Assembly: GCF_903642095.1 (NCBI RefSeq)
Contig: NZ_CAHJWD020000382.1
Coordinates: forward strand, 1 to 16,883
From: Bathymodiolus brooksi thiotrophic gill symbiont
GTDB taxonomy: Bacteria > Pseudomonadota > Gammaproteobacteria > PS1 > Pseudothioglobaceae
Direction: 5' to 3'
DNA: 16,883 bases
A model generated the notes under the pieces. The model searched no databases, was not told the DNA's origin, and was given only the letters and a program-made list of their open reading frames with translations. Below are positions 7,292 through 13,917 of the stretch, piece by piece (within the stretch, counting starts at the first letter, position 1; every line of letters begins with the position of its first letter). The translations under genes and the position numbers were made by a program.

Positions 7292-8176
7292 ATGTTAAAT
7301 AAAAAAACAATATGGATATTAAGTTTACTGTTTGCGCAAGTATCGTATGCGATATTCCCCATACCCAGTATGCCAAATTTACCAAATTTACCTATGTTTG
7401 GTGATTTTAATCCAAATAAATTACGCGCTGAATTTAATCAGTTTGTGGGCGTTGAGCCAGATTTTGCCAGAGAACAACGAATGACTAACGAGATAGCCGA
7501 TGCGGTAATGGATGGTGATGTAGAATATTTGCCTCTCAAAAGCGGTAAAAAAGTGTTTAGTATTTTTATGGAAAGTGAAGCAGATACCCCTAAAGGTGGT
7601 GTGATTATCTTGCACAATCGTGGGCAACATGCCAATTGGAACGACACCATTAAACCCTTGCGTACGGGATTAACAAAAACAGGTTGGCACACTTTATCAG
7701 TGCAAATGCCAGTGTTAGATAAATCAGCTAAATACTATGACTATGTGCCAATTTTCCCTTATTCACATGAACGCATCAATGCAGCGATTGACTTCTATAA
7801 AAAAGAAGGCATTGATAATATTGTGCTGATTTCCCATGGTTGCGGTGCACATATGGCAATGAGTTATATTGATAAATATGGTGATGGAAAAATTAATGGA
7901 TTTGTAGGAATTGGCATGGGTGCAACAGATTATAAGCAAAAATTGGTAAATGGTTTTCCGTTATATAAAATGGCAACCCCTATTTTGGACATTTACGCCG
8001 AGCAAGATTTTTCTGGCGTGAGGAAATTGGCGAACTATAGAAAACAACTAATTAAGATGGCAAATAACAAGAAGTCTATGCAAATAATAGTGCCAGATGC
8101 AGATCATTATTATAAAAATACCCATTCAGTCAATCGTCTAACCACTAAAGTTGCCAACTGGTTAAACGCATTGTAA
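7292..8176 (+). CDS. DUF3530-family exported alpha/beta-hydrolase-like protein
   Basis: The 294-residue product has a signal peptide (about 1-20, ending VSYA) and a proline-rich mature N-terminus (PIPSMPNLPNLPMFGDFNP). A DUF3530 domain of alpha/beta-hydrolase type follows, with REQR-like (60-63), GGVIILHNRGQHANW (102-116), GWHTLSVQMP (131-140) and RINAAIDFY. At the nucleophile elbow the sequence is SHGCGAH (181-187), where active hydrolases have GxSxG: aligned this way, the nucleophile position is G183 with C184 next to it. The acid and base candidates (D239 in YAEQDF, H272 in DADHYY) remain. It may be non-catalytic or use unusual chemistry. The ribosome-binding site AAAGGA lies in the end of the Sel1 gene, indicating translational coupling. 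Periplasmic location is predicted and function unknown. Confidence 0.8.
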   Translation: MLNKKTIWILSLLFAQVSYAIFPIPSMPNLPNLPMFGDFNPNKLRAEFNQFVGVEPDFAREQRMTNEIADAVMDGDVEYLPLKSGKKVFSIFMESEADTPKGGVIILHNRGQHANWNDTIKPLRTGLTKTGWHTLSVQMPVLDKSAKYYDYVPIFPYSHERINAAIDFYKKEGIDNIVLISHGCGAHMAMSYIDKYGDGKINGFVGIGMGATDYKQKLVNGFPLYKMATPILDIYAEQDFSGVRKLANYRKQLIKMANNKKSMQIIVPDADHYYKNTHSVNRLTTKVANWLNAL

Positions 8177-8223
8177 ATTCAATATAGCGGGTCTTAGGTT
8201 GAAAAACCAATGAGCGTATTAAG

Positions 8224-8254
8224 AAAAAAATATTAAAATTAAATTAATTTTTTT
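8224..8254. terminator. Possible A/T-only bidirectional terminator between convergent genes
   Basis: A seven-A tract (8224-8230), AAAATT (8235-8240), AATTTT (8246-8251) and a T run to 8254 form a near-symmetric A/T hairpin flanked by A and T tracts on opposite sides. That suits termination from both strands between the DUF3530 gene and the DUF455 gene. The stem has no G-C pair, so the call is weak. Confidence 0.3.
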
Positions 8255-8272
8255 ACAAAAAATTCATATTAT

Positions 8273-9076
8273 TTATTTTTGAAAATGGCATAAGTAGTCT
8301 AATTCTTGTTGGGAAAAATTAGCCAGTTTTCTAGCTTCAATGTTGAATGGGCCACGCAGTTGATTGCCGATGTGTTTTTTAACCAGTTTGTCAAAAGTGA
8401 TTAGAGGGTCAATTTCTCTTTGTTGGCATAGGTAATGAAACCAAGTGTTGCCGATTTTTACATGGTTAATCTCCTCTTTAAAAATAATGTCTAGAATGTC
8501 AACCATATGACTAAAGTTTGAATGCTTAAAGCGCTTTTGAATTTTCGGCGTGGCATCTAAACCTCTGGCTTCTAATACTCTAGGCACGAGTGCCATGCGT
8601 GCTAATACATCGTAGTCGGTATCTACCGTCATTTTCCATAATCCATTGTGTGCGTCAAAATCGCCGTATTGATAGCCTAATTTGAGTAGATAGGCATTCA
8701 GTAAGGAAAAGTGTTTTGCCTCTTCAAATGCCACTTGAATCCAATCTTGATAGAATTGTTCGGGCATATTTTGGAAGCGGTAGATGGCATCTAATGCCAA
8801 GTTAATCGCATTAAATTCAATATGGCAAATGGCATGAATGGTGTTAATAAAACCAAGGTCTGTTTTATCCCTTTGTGGCACCGATTGAAATCTGACTAAC
8901 TCCGGTTTTTGTGGTCTACCAGGGTCGGGCGTTTTTTGAATAGGAAAGGCGTTGCTATAATCCAGTTGATGATTGATACTCAGTGTATACAATTGCTGAG
9001 TGAGTTTTATTTTTTCATCAATGGTGCAATTTATTAAAGCGTGATATGCCAGTTTAAATCCGTTCATTTTATTCAT
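8273..9076 (-). CDS. DUF455-family ferritin-like protein
   Basis: The 267-residue protein is a clear DUF455 member, a ferritin-like four-helix family with a presumed di-metal site. Visible family motifs are DPGRPQKPELV (51-61), HAICHIEFNAINLALDAIYRF (81-101), VAFEEAKHF (115-123), YGDFDAHNGLW (137-147), RMALVPRVLEARGLDATP (160-177) and EEINHV (201-206). Probable metal ligands are E87, E118/H122, E169 and E201/H205, inferred by analogy with ferritin-like folds. The biochemical role of the family is not established to my knowledge. The first ATG at 9076 overlaps the end of rluE by 8 nt; a second Met three codons on (9067) is an alternative start. It is the last gene of the ratA-rluE-DUF455 run. 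Confidence 0.9.
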   Translation of the reverse strand: MNKMNGFKLAYHALINCTIDEKIKLTQQLYTLSINHQLDYSNAFPIQKTPDPGRPQKPELVRFQSVPQRDKTDLGFINTIHAICHIEFNAINLALDAIYRFQNMPEQFYQDWIQVAFEEAKHFSLLNAYLLKLGYQYGDFDAHNGLWKMTVDTDYDVLARMALVPRVLEARGLDATPKIQKRFKHSNFSHMVDILDIIFKEEINHVKIGNTWFHYLCQQREIDPLITFDKLVKKHIGNQLRGPFNIEARKLANFSQQELDYLCHFQK

Positions 9077-9590
9077 ATTGATATTGACCTAATTGAATAT
9101 CACCCAATTTCCAACCGCCTATTTGTGTGCGAATCAGTCTAAGCGTTGGAAAGCCAACGGCAGCACTCATACGCCGAACTTGACGATTTTTACCTTCGGT
9201 GATTTTGAGTTCAATCCATGATGTGGGGATATTTTTCCGTTTTCGTATGGGTGGGTCTCTGTCCCATAACCAATCAGGTTGCTTCACAATTTTTGCTTTA
9301 GCAGGTTTGGTTAAGCCATCTTTGAGTGTTATTCCTTGGCATAGTTGAATGATGGCTTGGTTTGTGATTTCACCTTCAACTTGAAGCAGATAGGTTTTTT
9401 CTTTGTTAAATTTTGGGTGTGAAATTTGATGTTGTAATTTACCATTATCGGTCAACAGTAGCAATCCTTCGGAATCTTTATCCAGTCGTCCTGCTGGGTA
9501 AAAGTTTTTTATATCAATGTAATTAGATAGGTTTTTTTCTTCGCCACTAAATTGACAAAGTATGCCGAATGGTTTATTAAACAACAGCAT
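9069..9590 (-). CDS. rluE: 23S rRNA pseudouridine synthase, RluE type
   Basis: RluE-type enzymes (RsuA family) isomerise one uridine, U2457 in E. coli 23S rRNA, to pseudouridine. The sequence shows the opening LLFNKPFGILCQF, the catalytic motif AGRLDKDSEGLLLLT (D37 when starting at 9590), WLWDRDPPIRKRKNIPTSW, GKNRQVRRMSAAVGFPTLRL and a short tail. The stretch WLW-R-PPIR-RK-IPTSW is specific for RluE among the family. The frame extends upstream to 9659, but those residues (MLLFLPLFLTHNLM) look like a shadow of ratA, so the start is placed at the ATG at 9590, giving 173 residues. It lacks the basic N-terminal extension of E. coli RluE. It overlaps the ratA stop by 14 nt and has no evident Shine-Dalgarno, suggesting coupling to ratA. 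Confidence 0.92.
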   Translation of the reverse strand: MLLFNKPFGILCQFSGEEKNLSNYIDIKNFYPAGRLDKDSEGLLLLTDNGKLQHQISHPKFNKEKTYLLQVEGEITNQAIIQLCQGITLKDGLTKPAKAKIVKQPDWLWDRDPPIRKRKNIPTSWIELKITEGKNRQVRRMSAAVGFPTLRLIRTQIGGWKLGDIQLGQYQYE

Positions 9591-10014
9591 AAATTTGTTT
9601 GGCACGCTCAACAAAGGCATCAAGTTGTGCGTTAGAAATAGCGGTAAAAATAGGAGCAATTGTTATATCAACCAACTTAGAGGAAAAATTAAATTCTAAT
9701 TCTAGGCTAATTTTGCAAGCATTTTCGCCCAGTGGTATAAAAATCCAAGCACCATTTAACTGCTTGAAAGGCCCTTCTTTGAGTTGCATATCAATGCGTG
9801 CATCAACGGTTAAGCGATTAATAGTGGTAAAAGTCTGATTAAAGGCACTTTTATTAATCGTAACCGAAGCTATAATCTCTTCTTCAGTTTGATTTAAAAT
9901 GTTGGCAGAAGAGCACCACTTCAAAAATGCTGGATATTCATCAATTTGATTAACCAACTGATACATTTTCTTACAAGAGTAAGGCACGATAGCACTTTTA
10001 GAGATTTTATGCAT
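9577..10014 (-). CDS. ratA: RatA-family START/coenzyme Q-binding protein
   Basis: The 145-residue protein aligns end to end with E. coli RatA, a START-like (polyketide cyclase/COQ10) protein. Shared elements are the opening ISKSAIVPYS, MYQLVNQIDEYPAFL, the FTTINRLT strand, GPFKQLNG-W-F and the C-terminal VERAKQIY. Members are related to COQ10 lipid-binding proteins; E. coli RatA has been described as a ribosome-association inhibitor. Which role applies here cannot be read from sequence. The start is secure because MHKISKSAIVPYS matches the family start. Its ATG overlaps that of the divergent smpB in one CATG. No Shine-Dalgarno is seen, since the preceding bases are an almost pure T run on this strand, so leaderless or A/T-driven initiation is likely. 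Confidence 0.93.
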   Translation of the reverse strand: MHKISKSAIVPYSCKKMYQLVNQIDEYPAFLKWCSSANILNQTEEEIIASVTINKSAFNQTFTTINRLTVDARIDMQLKEGPFKQLNGAWIFIPLGENACKISLELEFNFSSKLVDITIAPIFTAISNAQLDAFVERAKQIYAVV

Positions 10015-10492
10015 GGCAAAAAAAAATAAAAAAATAAATTCAAATACGATTGCCGTTAATAAAAAAGCACGACATGACTATTTTATAGAACAAAGTCTAG
10101 AGGCTGGACTCTCTTTAGAAGGTTGGGAGGTAAAAAGCCTGAGAGACAATAAAGTGCAAATTAAAGAGAGTTATGTTATTTTAAAAAATAACGAACTATT
10201 TTTATTTGGCAGTCACATTTCTCCATTGAAATATGCCTCTACGCATGTTAATGCAGACCCCACTCGCATTCGAAAATTACTACTACATCGCCTAGAAATC
10301 AATCGAATCAAGGATAAAATTAATCAAAAAGGAGCAACTGTAGTGCCACTTAAACTGTATTGGCTTCGAGGCAAGGTTAAATTAGAAATTGGTGTAGCTA
10401 AAGGAAAAAAAGAATATGATAAGCGACAAGATATTAAAGAAAAAGACTGGAAAAGAGACAAGCAAAGAGCGTTAAAAGAGAGCTTTAAATAA
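10013..10492 (+). CDS. smpB: SsrA (tmRNA)-binding protein
   Basis: SmpB binds tmRNA and stalled ribosomes for trans-translation. The 159-residue product matches the usual length. Motifs include ARHDYFIEQSLEAGLSLEGW (59% or more similar to E. coli by eye), EVKSLR, FLFGSHISP, DPTRIRKLLLH, VGVAKGKK-like GVAKGKKEYDKR and the basic C-terminal tail DIKEKDWKRDKQRALKES. That tail is required to occupy the decoding centre. The start ATG at 10013 is the only one upstream of the conserved core and gives MAKKNKKINSNTIAVNKKA, typical of the family. A weak GAG lies 9 nt upstream. The promoter must lie inside divergent ratA. tmRNA itself (ssrA) was not found in the window. Confidence 0.97.
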   Translation: MAKKNKKINSNTIAVNKKARHDYFIEQSLEAGLSLEGWEVKSLRDNKVQIKESYVILKNNELFLFGSHISPLKYASTHVNADPTRIRKLLLHRLEINRIKDKINQKGATVVPLKLYWLRGKVKLEIGVAKGKKEYDKRQDIKEKDWKRDKQRALKESFK

Positions 10493-10520
10493 TAATCTCA
10501 TTTTATTTATTAAAAAACCG

Positions 10521-10548
10521 TTGACACGAGTGCATTTATGTTTATAAT
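10521..10548 (+). promoter_or_regulatory. Consensus sigma-70 promoter of hupB
   Basis: A perfect -35 TTGACA (10521-10526) and a perfect -10 TATAAT (10543-10548) are separated by 16 nt. Transcription would start near 10555, leaving a leader of about 112 nt before the hupB ATG. A small hairpin, CACTA (10555-10559) / TAGTG (10563-10567) with loop AAA, would sit at the very 5' end. The rest of the leader is A/T-rich with two nine-T runs (10591-10599 and 10636-10644). Confidence 0.85.
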
Positions 10549-10666
10549 CGTTACCACTAAAATAGTGAGATGTTAAGAATTTTATCTTTATTTTTTTTTA
10601 TTCTATCTTCTGACAAATAAGCAAAACTTTTAGTATTTTTTTTTAAAAACTTTCGAGGATATAAAT

Positions 10667-10942
10667 ATGAACAAATCAGAACTAATTGATGCAATTGCAT
10701 CGGTAACAGATCTTTCTAAAGCAGAAGCAGGTCGTGCATTAAACGCAACAACTGAGGCCATTACTAATGCTATGGCTAAAGGTGATAGCGTGCAATTGAC
10801 CGGCTTTGGCTCTTTTGTGGTTAGAGAGCGCGCTGCTCGCACAGGTCGCAATCCACAAACAGGTGCCACAATTCAAATTTCTGCCTCTAAAGTGGCTGCA
10901 TTTAAAGCAGGAAAAGCACTTAAAGAAGCGGTAAATAGTTAG
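10667..10942 (+). CDS. hupB: DNA-binding protein HU (beta type)
   Basis: HU is the abundant nucleoid protein that bends and compacts DNA as a dimer. The 91-residue product matches HU-beta closely: [23 protein letters not shown], the beta-arm motif [21 protein letters not shown] (45-65) and the C-terminal [16 protein letters not shown]. The prolines that intercalate DNA are represented by P63 in RNPQTG. A GAGG ribosome-binding site lies 8 nt before the ATG, one of the clearest in the window. Together with the consensus promoter and hairpin terminator it forms a self-contained, strongly expressed unit, as expected for HU. An antisense frame over the gene is a shadow. Confidence 0.97.
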   Translation: MNKSELIDAIASVTDLSKAEAGRALNATTEAITNAMAKGDSVQLTGFGSFVVRERAARTGRNPQTGATIQISASKVAAFKAGKALKEAVNS

Positions 10943-10963
10943 ATTTTAGTTACCTTAAAATAG

Positions 10964-10986
10964 AAGCACCTTCGGGTGCTTTTTTT
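10964..10986 (+). terminator. Strong Rho-independent terminator of hupB
   Basis: AAGCACC (10964-10970) pairs perfectly with GGTGCTT (10975-10981) around the very stable TTCG tetraloop closed by C-G, and T's run from 10980 to 10986. The last T is immediately followed by the first ATG of rlmN. Confidence 0.95.
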
Positions 10987-12069
10987 ATGCCTTTTATGTC
11001 AAATAATCAATATAAGAAAAATCTTTTAAATTTAAACCAACAAGCACTCACTAAGTTTTTTGAATCTTTGGGGGAAAAACCCTATCGTGTTAAGCAAATT
11101 ATGCAGTGGATTTACAAGTATCACGAGTTTGATTTTGACAAAATGTTAAATCTCAGTAAGAAGCTTAGACAGCAACTTAATGATATTGCCTGCATTGATT
11201 TTCCCGAAGTGGATCAACAGAATCAGGCACTTGATGGTGTGATTAAGTGGGTCATTAATGTAGGTGAAAATAATTTTATAGAGACGGTGTATATTCCTGA
11301 AAAAGACAGAGGCACATTGTGCATCTCCTCTCAAGTAGGTTGCTCATTAGCATGTACTTTTTGCTCAACAGGTATGCAAGGTTTTAATCGTAATTTAAGC
11401 ACAGCAGAAATTATTGCTCAGGTGATGCTTGCCAAGCAGTATTTGACTGATAAAGGCAAGCGTATTTCCAATGTGGTATTTATGGGTATGGGAGAGCCAC
11501 TACTAAATGAAAAGGCAGTATATGTTGCCTGTGATTTGTTATTGGATGATTTGGCGTTTGGACTTTCTAGGCGTAAAGTAACTATTTCAACTTCAGGTGT
11601 GGTGCCAGCATTATTGCGTATGGCAGAGAGAACGCCAGTGAGTTTGGCAATTTCCTTGCATGCACCTGATGATGCTTTGCGTAATGAACTGGTGCCGATT
11701 AATCAAAAATATCCTATTAAAGAACTGCTATTGGCTTGTCAAAATTATTTAACAGCTGGCACGCAAGAGCGTCATATTTTATTTGAATATGTGATGTTAG
11801 AGGGTGTAAATGACAGTGTTACTCAGGCTAAAAAATTAGCAACTTTGTTAAAAGGATTATCAGCTAAGGTGAATTTAATCCCCTTTAATCCTTTTCCAGA
11901 AACCCAGTATCAAACCTCAAAAAAGGTTACAATTACTGCTTTTCAAGATGTTTTATTTGACAATGGTATTCGCACTACTACTAGGCGTACACGCGGAGAA
12001 GAGGTGGATGCGGCTTGTGGGCAATTGGCTGGCAAGGTTGTTGATAAAACCAAACGGACGCAGGCATGA
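10987..12069 (+). CDS. rlmN: Dual-specificity 23S rRNA/tRNA adenine-C2 methyltransferase
   Basis: RlmN is a radical SAM enzyme that methylates C2 of A2503 in 23S rRNA and A37 in some tRNAs. The 360-residue protein has the N-terminal accessory domain (LLNLNQQALTKFFESLGEKP), the radical SAM motif GCSLACTFC with C119, C123 and C126, MGMGEPL, STSGVVPAL, and the mechanism cysteines C112 (TLCISSQ) and C344 (DAACGQLAG). The start is ATG 10987 or the in-frame ATG at 10996. Homology with E. coli begins about residue 11, so no later start is possible. Neither start has a Shine-Dalgarno, and both sit directly against the hupB terminator T-tract. Its stop overlaps the next ORF by 4 nt (ATGA). Confidence 0.96.
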   Translation: MPFMSNNQYKKNLLNLNQQALTKFFESLGEKPYRVKQIMQWIYKYHEFDFDKMLNLSKKLRQQLNDIACIDFPEVDQQNQALDGVIKWVINVGENNFIETVYIPEKDRGTLCISSQVGCSLACTFCSTGMQGFNRNLSTAEIIAQVMLAKQYLTDKGKRISNVVFMGMGEPLLNEKAVYVACDLLLDDLAFGLSRRKVTISTSGVVPALLRMAERTPVSLAISLHAPDDALRNELVPINQKYPIKELLLACQNYLTAGTQERHILFEYVMLEGVNDSVTQAKKLATLLKGLSAKVNLIPFNPFPETQYQTSKKVTITAFQDVLFDNGIRTTTRRTRGEEVDAACGQLAGKVVDKTKRTQA

Positions 12070-12338
12070 TAGACGGTATTGATTATTATCCTAGAAACAA
12101 AAAACGAAAAAGTAAGAGAAACTTTAGATTGGTAATAATCTTATTTTTCGTGTTAATAGCCCTTGTTAGTGTATATTACTTTTTTTATGATGGGAAAACG
12201 CCAGACAAACCAAACACAAGTTTGATTGTCATTAAAGAGCCAGAAATTGAAAAAACCAAAGTTATCCCTATCATCAAAATACACAAAGAACAGCCAAAAA
12301 AACCTGAAACATTAGAATATTTGGATGAAATTACTTAA
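12066..12338 (+). CDS. Small single-pass membrane protein, unknown function
   Basis: The 90-residue product is not recognised. It has a short N-terminus ending in a basic cluster ([13 protein letters not shown], 9-21), one strong transmembrane helix (about 22-41) and a 49-residue tail rich in Lys, Pro, Ile and Glu, presumably periplasmic by the positive-inside rule. The ATG overlaps the rlmN TGA (ATGA) and the stop is 2 nt before ispG, so it is embedded in a tight operon and probably translated. In many gammaproteobacteria the rlmN-ispG interval holds pilF and rodZ. The basic-stretch-plus-TM layout resembles the middle of RodZ without its helix-turn-helix domain, but no specific motif proves this. 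Confidence 0.7.
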   Translation: MIDGIDYYPRNKKRKSKRNFRLVIILFFVLIALVSVYYFFYDGKTPDKPNTSLIVIKEPEIEKTKVIPIIKIHKEQPKKPETLEYLDEIT

Positions 12339-12340
12339 AA

Positions 12341-13423
12341 ATGAAATCTACTCATACCATTATTAGAAGAAAATCCAAGCAAATCTTTGTTGGTAATGTA
12401 GCAATTGGTGGTGATGCACCAATTTCTGTGCAAAGTATGACCAATACTGACACCAATGATGTTCAAGCAACTGTTGCACAAATACAAGCCATTCAAAATG
12501 CAGGTGCTGATTTAGTGCGTGTTTCCATACCAACGATGGCAGCAGCAGAAGCCTTTAAAGTCATCAGGAAGCAAGTTAATATCCCATTGATTACTGACAT
12601 TCATTTTGATTATAAAATTGCACTCAAAGTGGCAGAATATGGTGCTGATTGCTTGCGTATTAATCCAGGTAATATCGGGCGAGCAGACAGGGTGGCAGAA
12701 GTAGTGGCATCTGCCAAAGACCATAATATTCCTATTCGTATTGGTGTAAATGCAGGATCCTTAGAAAAAGATTTGCAAAAAAAATACACCGAACCAACAC
12801 CTGAGGCAATGGTGGAAAGTGCCTTTAGGCATATTGATATTCTGGACAAATTGAGTTTTGATAATTATAAAATATCGCTCAAAGCTTCTGAAGTGTTTAT
12901 GACCGTTTTTGCCTATCAACAACTGGCAACGCAAATTGACAACCCACTACATTTAGGCATTACTGAAGCTGGCTCACTCAGAGCAGGATCAGTGAAATCT
13001 TCTATTGGGTTGGGCTTGTTACTTTCAGAAGGTATTGGCGATACTATTCGTGTTTCTTTAGCCTCAGATCCAGTGGATGAAATCAAGGTGGGTTTTGATA
13101 TTTTAAAATCACTTGGCTTACGGCAAAAAGGTGTTAATTTGATTGCCTGTCCTTCTTGCTCACGACAAAAGTTCGATGTGATTAAAGTGGTCAATACATT
13201 AGAAGCCCGACTTGAAGACATTAATGAGCCAATTGATGTGGCAGTCATTGGCTGTGTGGTTAATGGGCCGGGTGAGGCCAAGGCGGTTTCAGTTGGATTA
13301 ACAGGCGGCGAGCCTAATTTAATGTATATTGACGGATTAACGCACTCTAAAGTGACTAATGAAAGCTTAGTTGATGAACTTGAAGCACAAATTAGAAGTA
13401 AATTAAAAACCTCAAAAAATTAA
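12341..13423 (+). CDS. ispG: 4-hydroxy-3-methylbut-2-en-1-yl diphosphate synthase
   Basis: IspG (GcpE) reduces methylerythritol cyclodiphosphate to HMBPP, the penultimate MEP-pathway step, using a [4Fe-4S] cluster. The 360-residue product has the TIM-barrel part ([40 protein letters not shown]) and the cluster ligands C270, C273 ([10 protein letters not shown]) and C305 with E312 ([10 protein letters not shown]). These fall exactly at E. coli numbering. It follows the small membrane ORF by 2 nt and lacks its own clear ribosome-binding site, so coupling is likely. Its TAA shares TTAA with the stop of the convergent DUF2062 gene. Dxs, the first MEP enzyme, is encoded about 500 nt away on the other strand. 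Confidence 0.98.
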   Translation: MKSTHTIIRRKSKQIFVGNVAIGGDAPISVQSMTNTDTNDVQATVAQIQAIQNAGADLVRVSIPTMAAAEAFKVIRKQVNIPLITDIHFDYKIALKVAEYGADCLRINPGNIGRADRVAEVVASAKDHNIPIRIGVNAGSLEKDLQKKYTEPTPEAMVESAFRHIDILDKLSFDNYKISLKASEVFMTVFAYQQLATQIDNPLHLGITEAGSLRAGSVKSSIGLGLLLSEGIGDTIRVSLASDPVDEIKVGFDILKSLGLRQKGVNLIACPSCSRQKFDVIKVVNTLEARLEDINEPIDVAVIGCVVNGPGEAKAVSVGLTGGEPNLMYIDGLTHSKVTNESLVDELEAQIRSKLKTSKN

Positions 13424-13917
13424 TTTTTCCTTGATTTTCTTTTATAAACTTTCAATCGATAAATAAATTGAATGGCAAAATAGCCAATTATCGAGCTAAC
13501 AACAGACGCAATCAAACAACCCAGTAAAAATGGTTGCCAAATCACATCAAACACCTGCCATACATACGCCAACGACATAACAAAATCTTGCTCAATACCT
13601 GTCCCCAAAACCCAGGCACCGATTTTATAGCAGGCATAAAAAATCGGTGGCATGGTGATGGGATTGGTAATCCACACCAATGCGATTGCCACAGGCAAGT
13701 TGGCTGAAAAAATAATAGCACTGGGTGCTGCTAATAACATCTGGAATGGCACGGGAATAAAGGCACAGAATAAGCCAACTGCAAAGGCTTTGGAAATAGA
13801 TTTTCGATTGAAATTCCATAAACTGGCATTAACTAAATATTTACTCAACCAGCCAAGTGATTTGTGGCTTTTGAGTTCATTTTGGTTAGGGCTGTAGCGC
13901 TTCAAGAGTTTTTTCAT
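13420..13917 (-). CDS. DUF2062 family membrane protein
   Basis: The 165-residue protein matches the DUF2062 family: a basic N-terminus ([10 protein letters not shown]), then [18 protein letters not shown] (47-64) and [28 protein letters not shown] (73-100) containing the family signature W-TNP-T-PP. It has about three hydrophobic segments (45-65, 70-95, 125-155) and a basic C-terminus (YKRKSRKN). Members are inner-membrane proteins without an established function to my knowledge. It starts within the dxs stop (ATGA overlap), so it is translationally coupled to dxs. Its stop overlaps that of convergent ispG in a single TTAA. Confidence 0.88.
   Translation of the reverse strand: MKKLLKRYSPNQNELKSHKSLGWLSKYLVNASLWNFNRKSISKAFAVGLFCAFIPVPFQMLLAAPSAIIFSANLPVAIALVWITNPITMPPIFYACYKIGAWVLGTGIEQDFVMSLAYVWQVFDVIWQPFLLGCLIASVVSSIIGYFAIQFIYRLKVYKRKSRKN

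Noticed and set aside
9591..9659. Longer rluE start at 9659
   Set aside because: The extra residues lie inside ratA in another frame, have no similarity to the RluE N-terminus, and family homology begins at the ATG at 9590.
10493..10666. A tmRNA (ssrA) or other small RNA gene between smpB and hupB
   Set aside because: The gap is only 174 nt, lacks tRNA-like ends and a tag-coding frame, and has no hairpin-plus-T terminator; it is better explained as promoter plus hupB leader.
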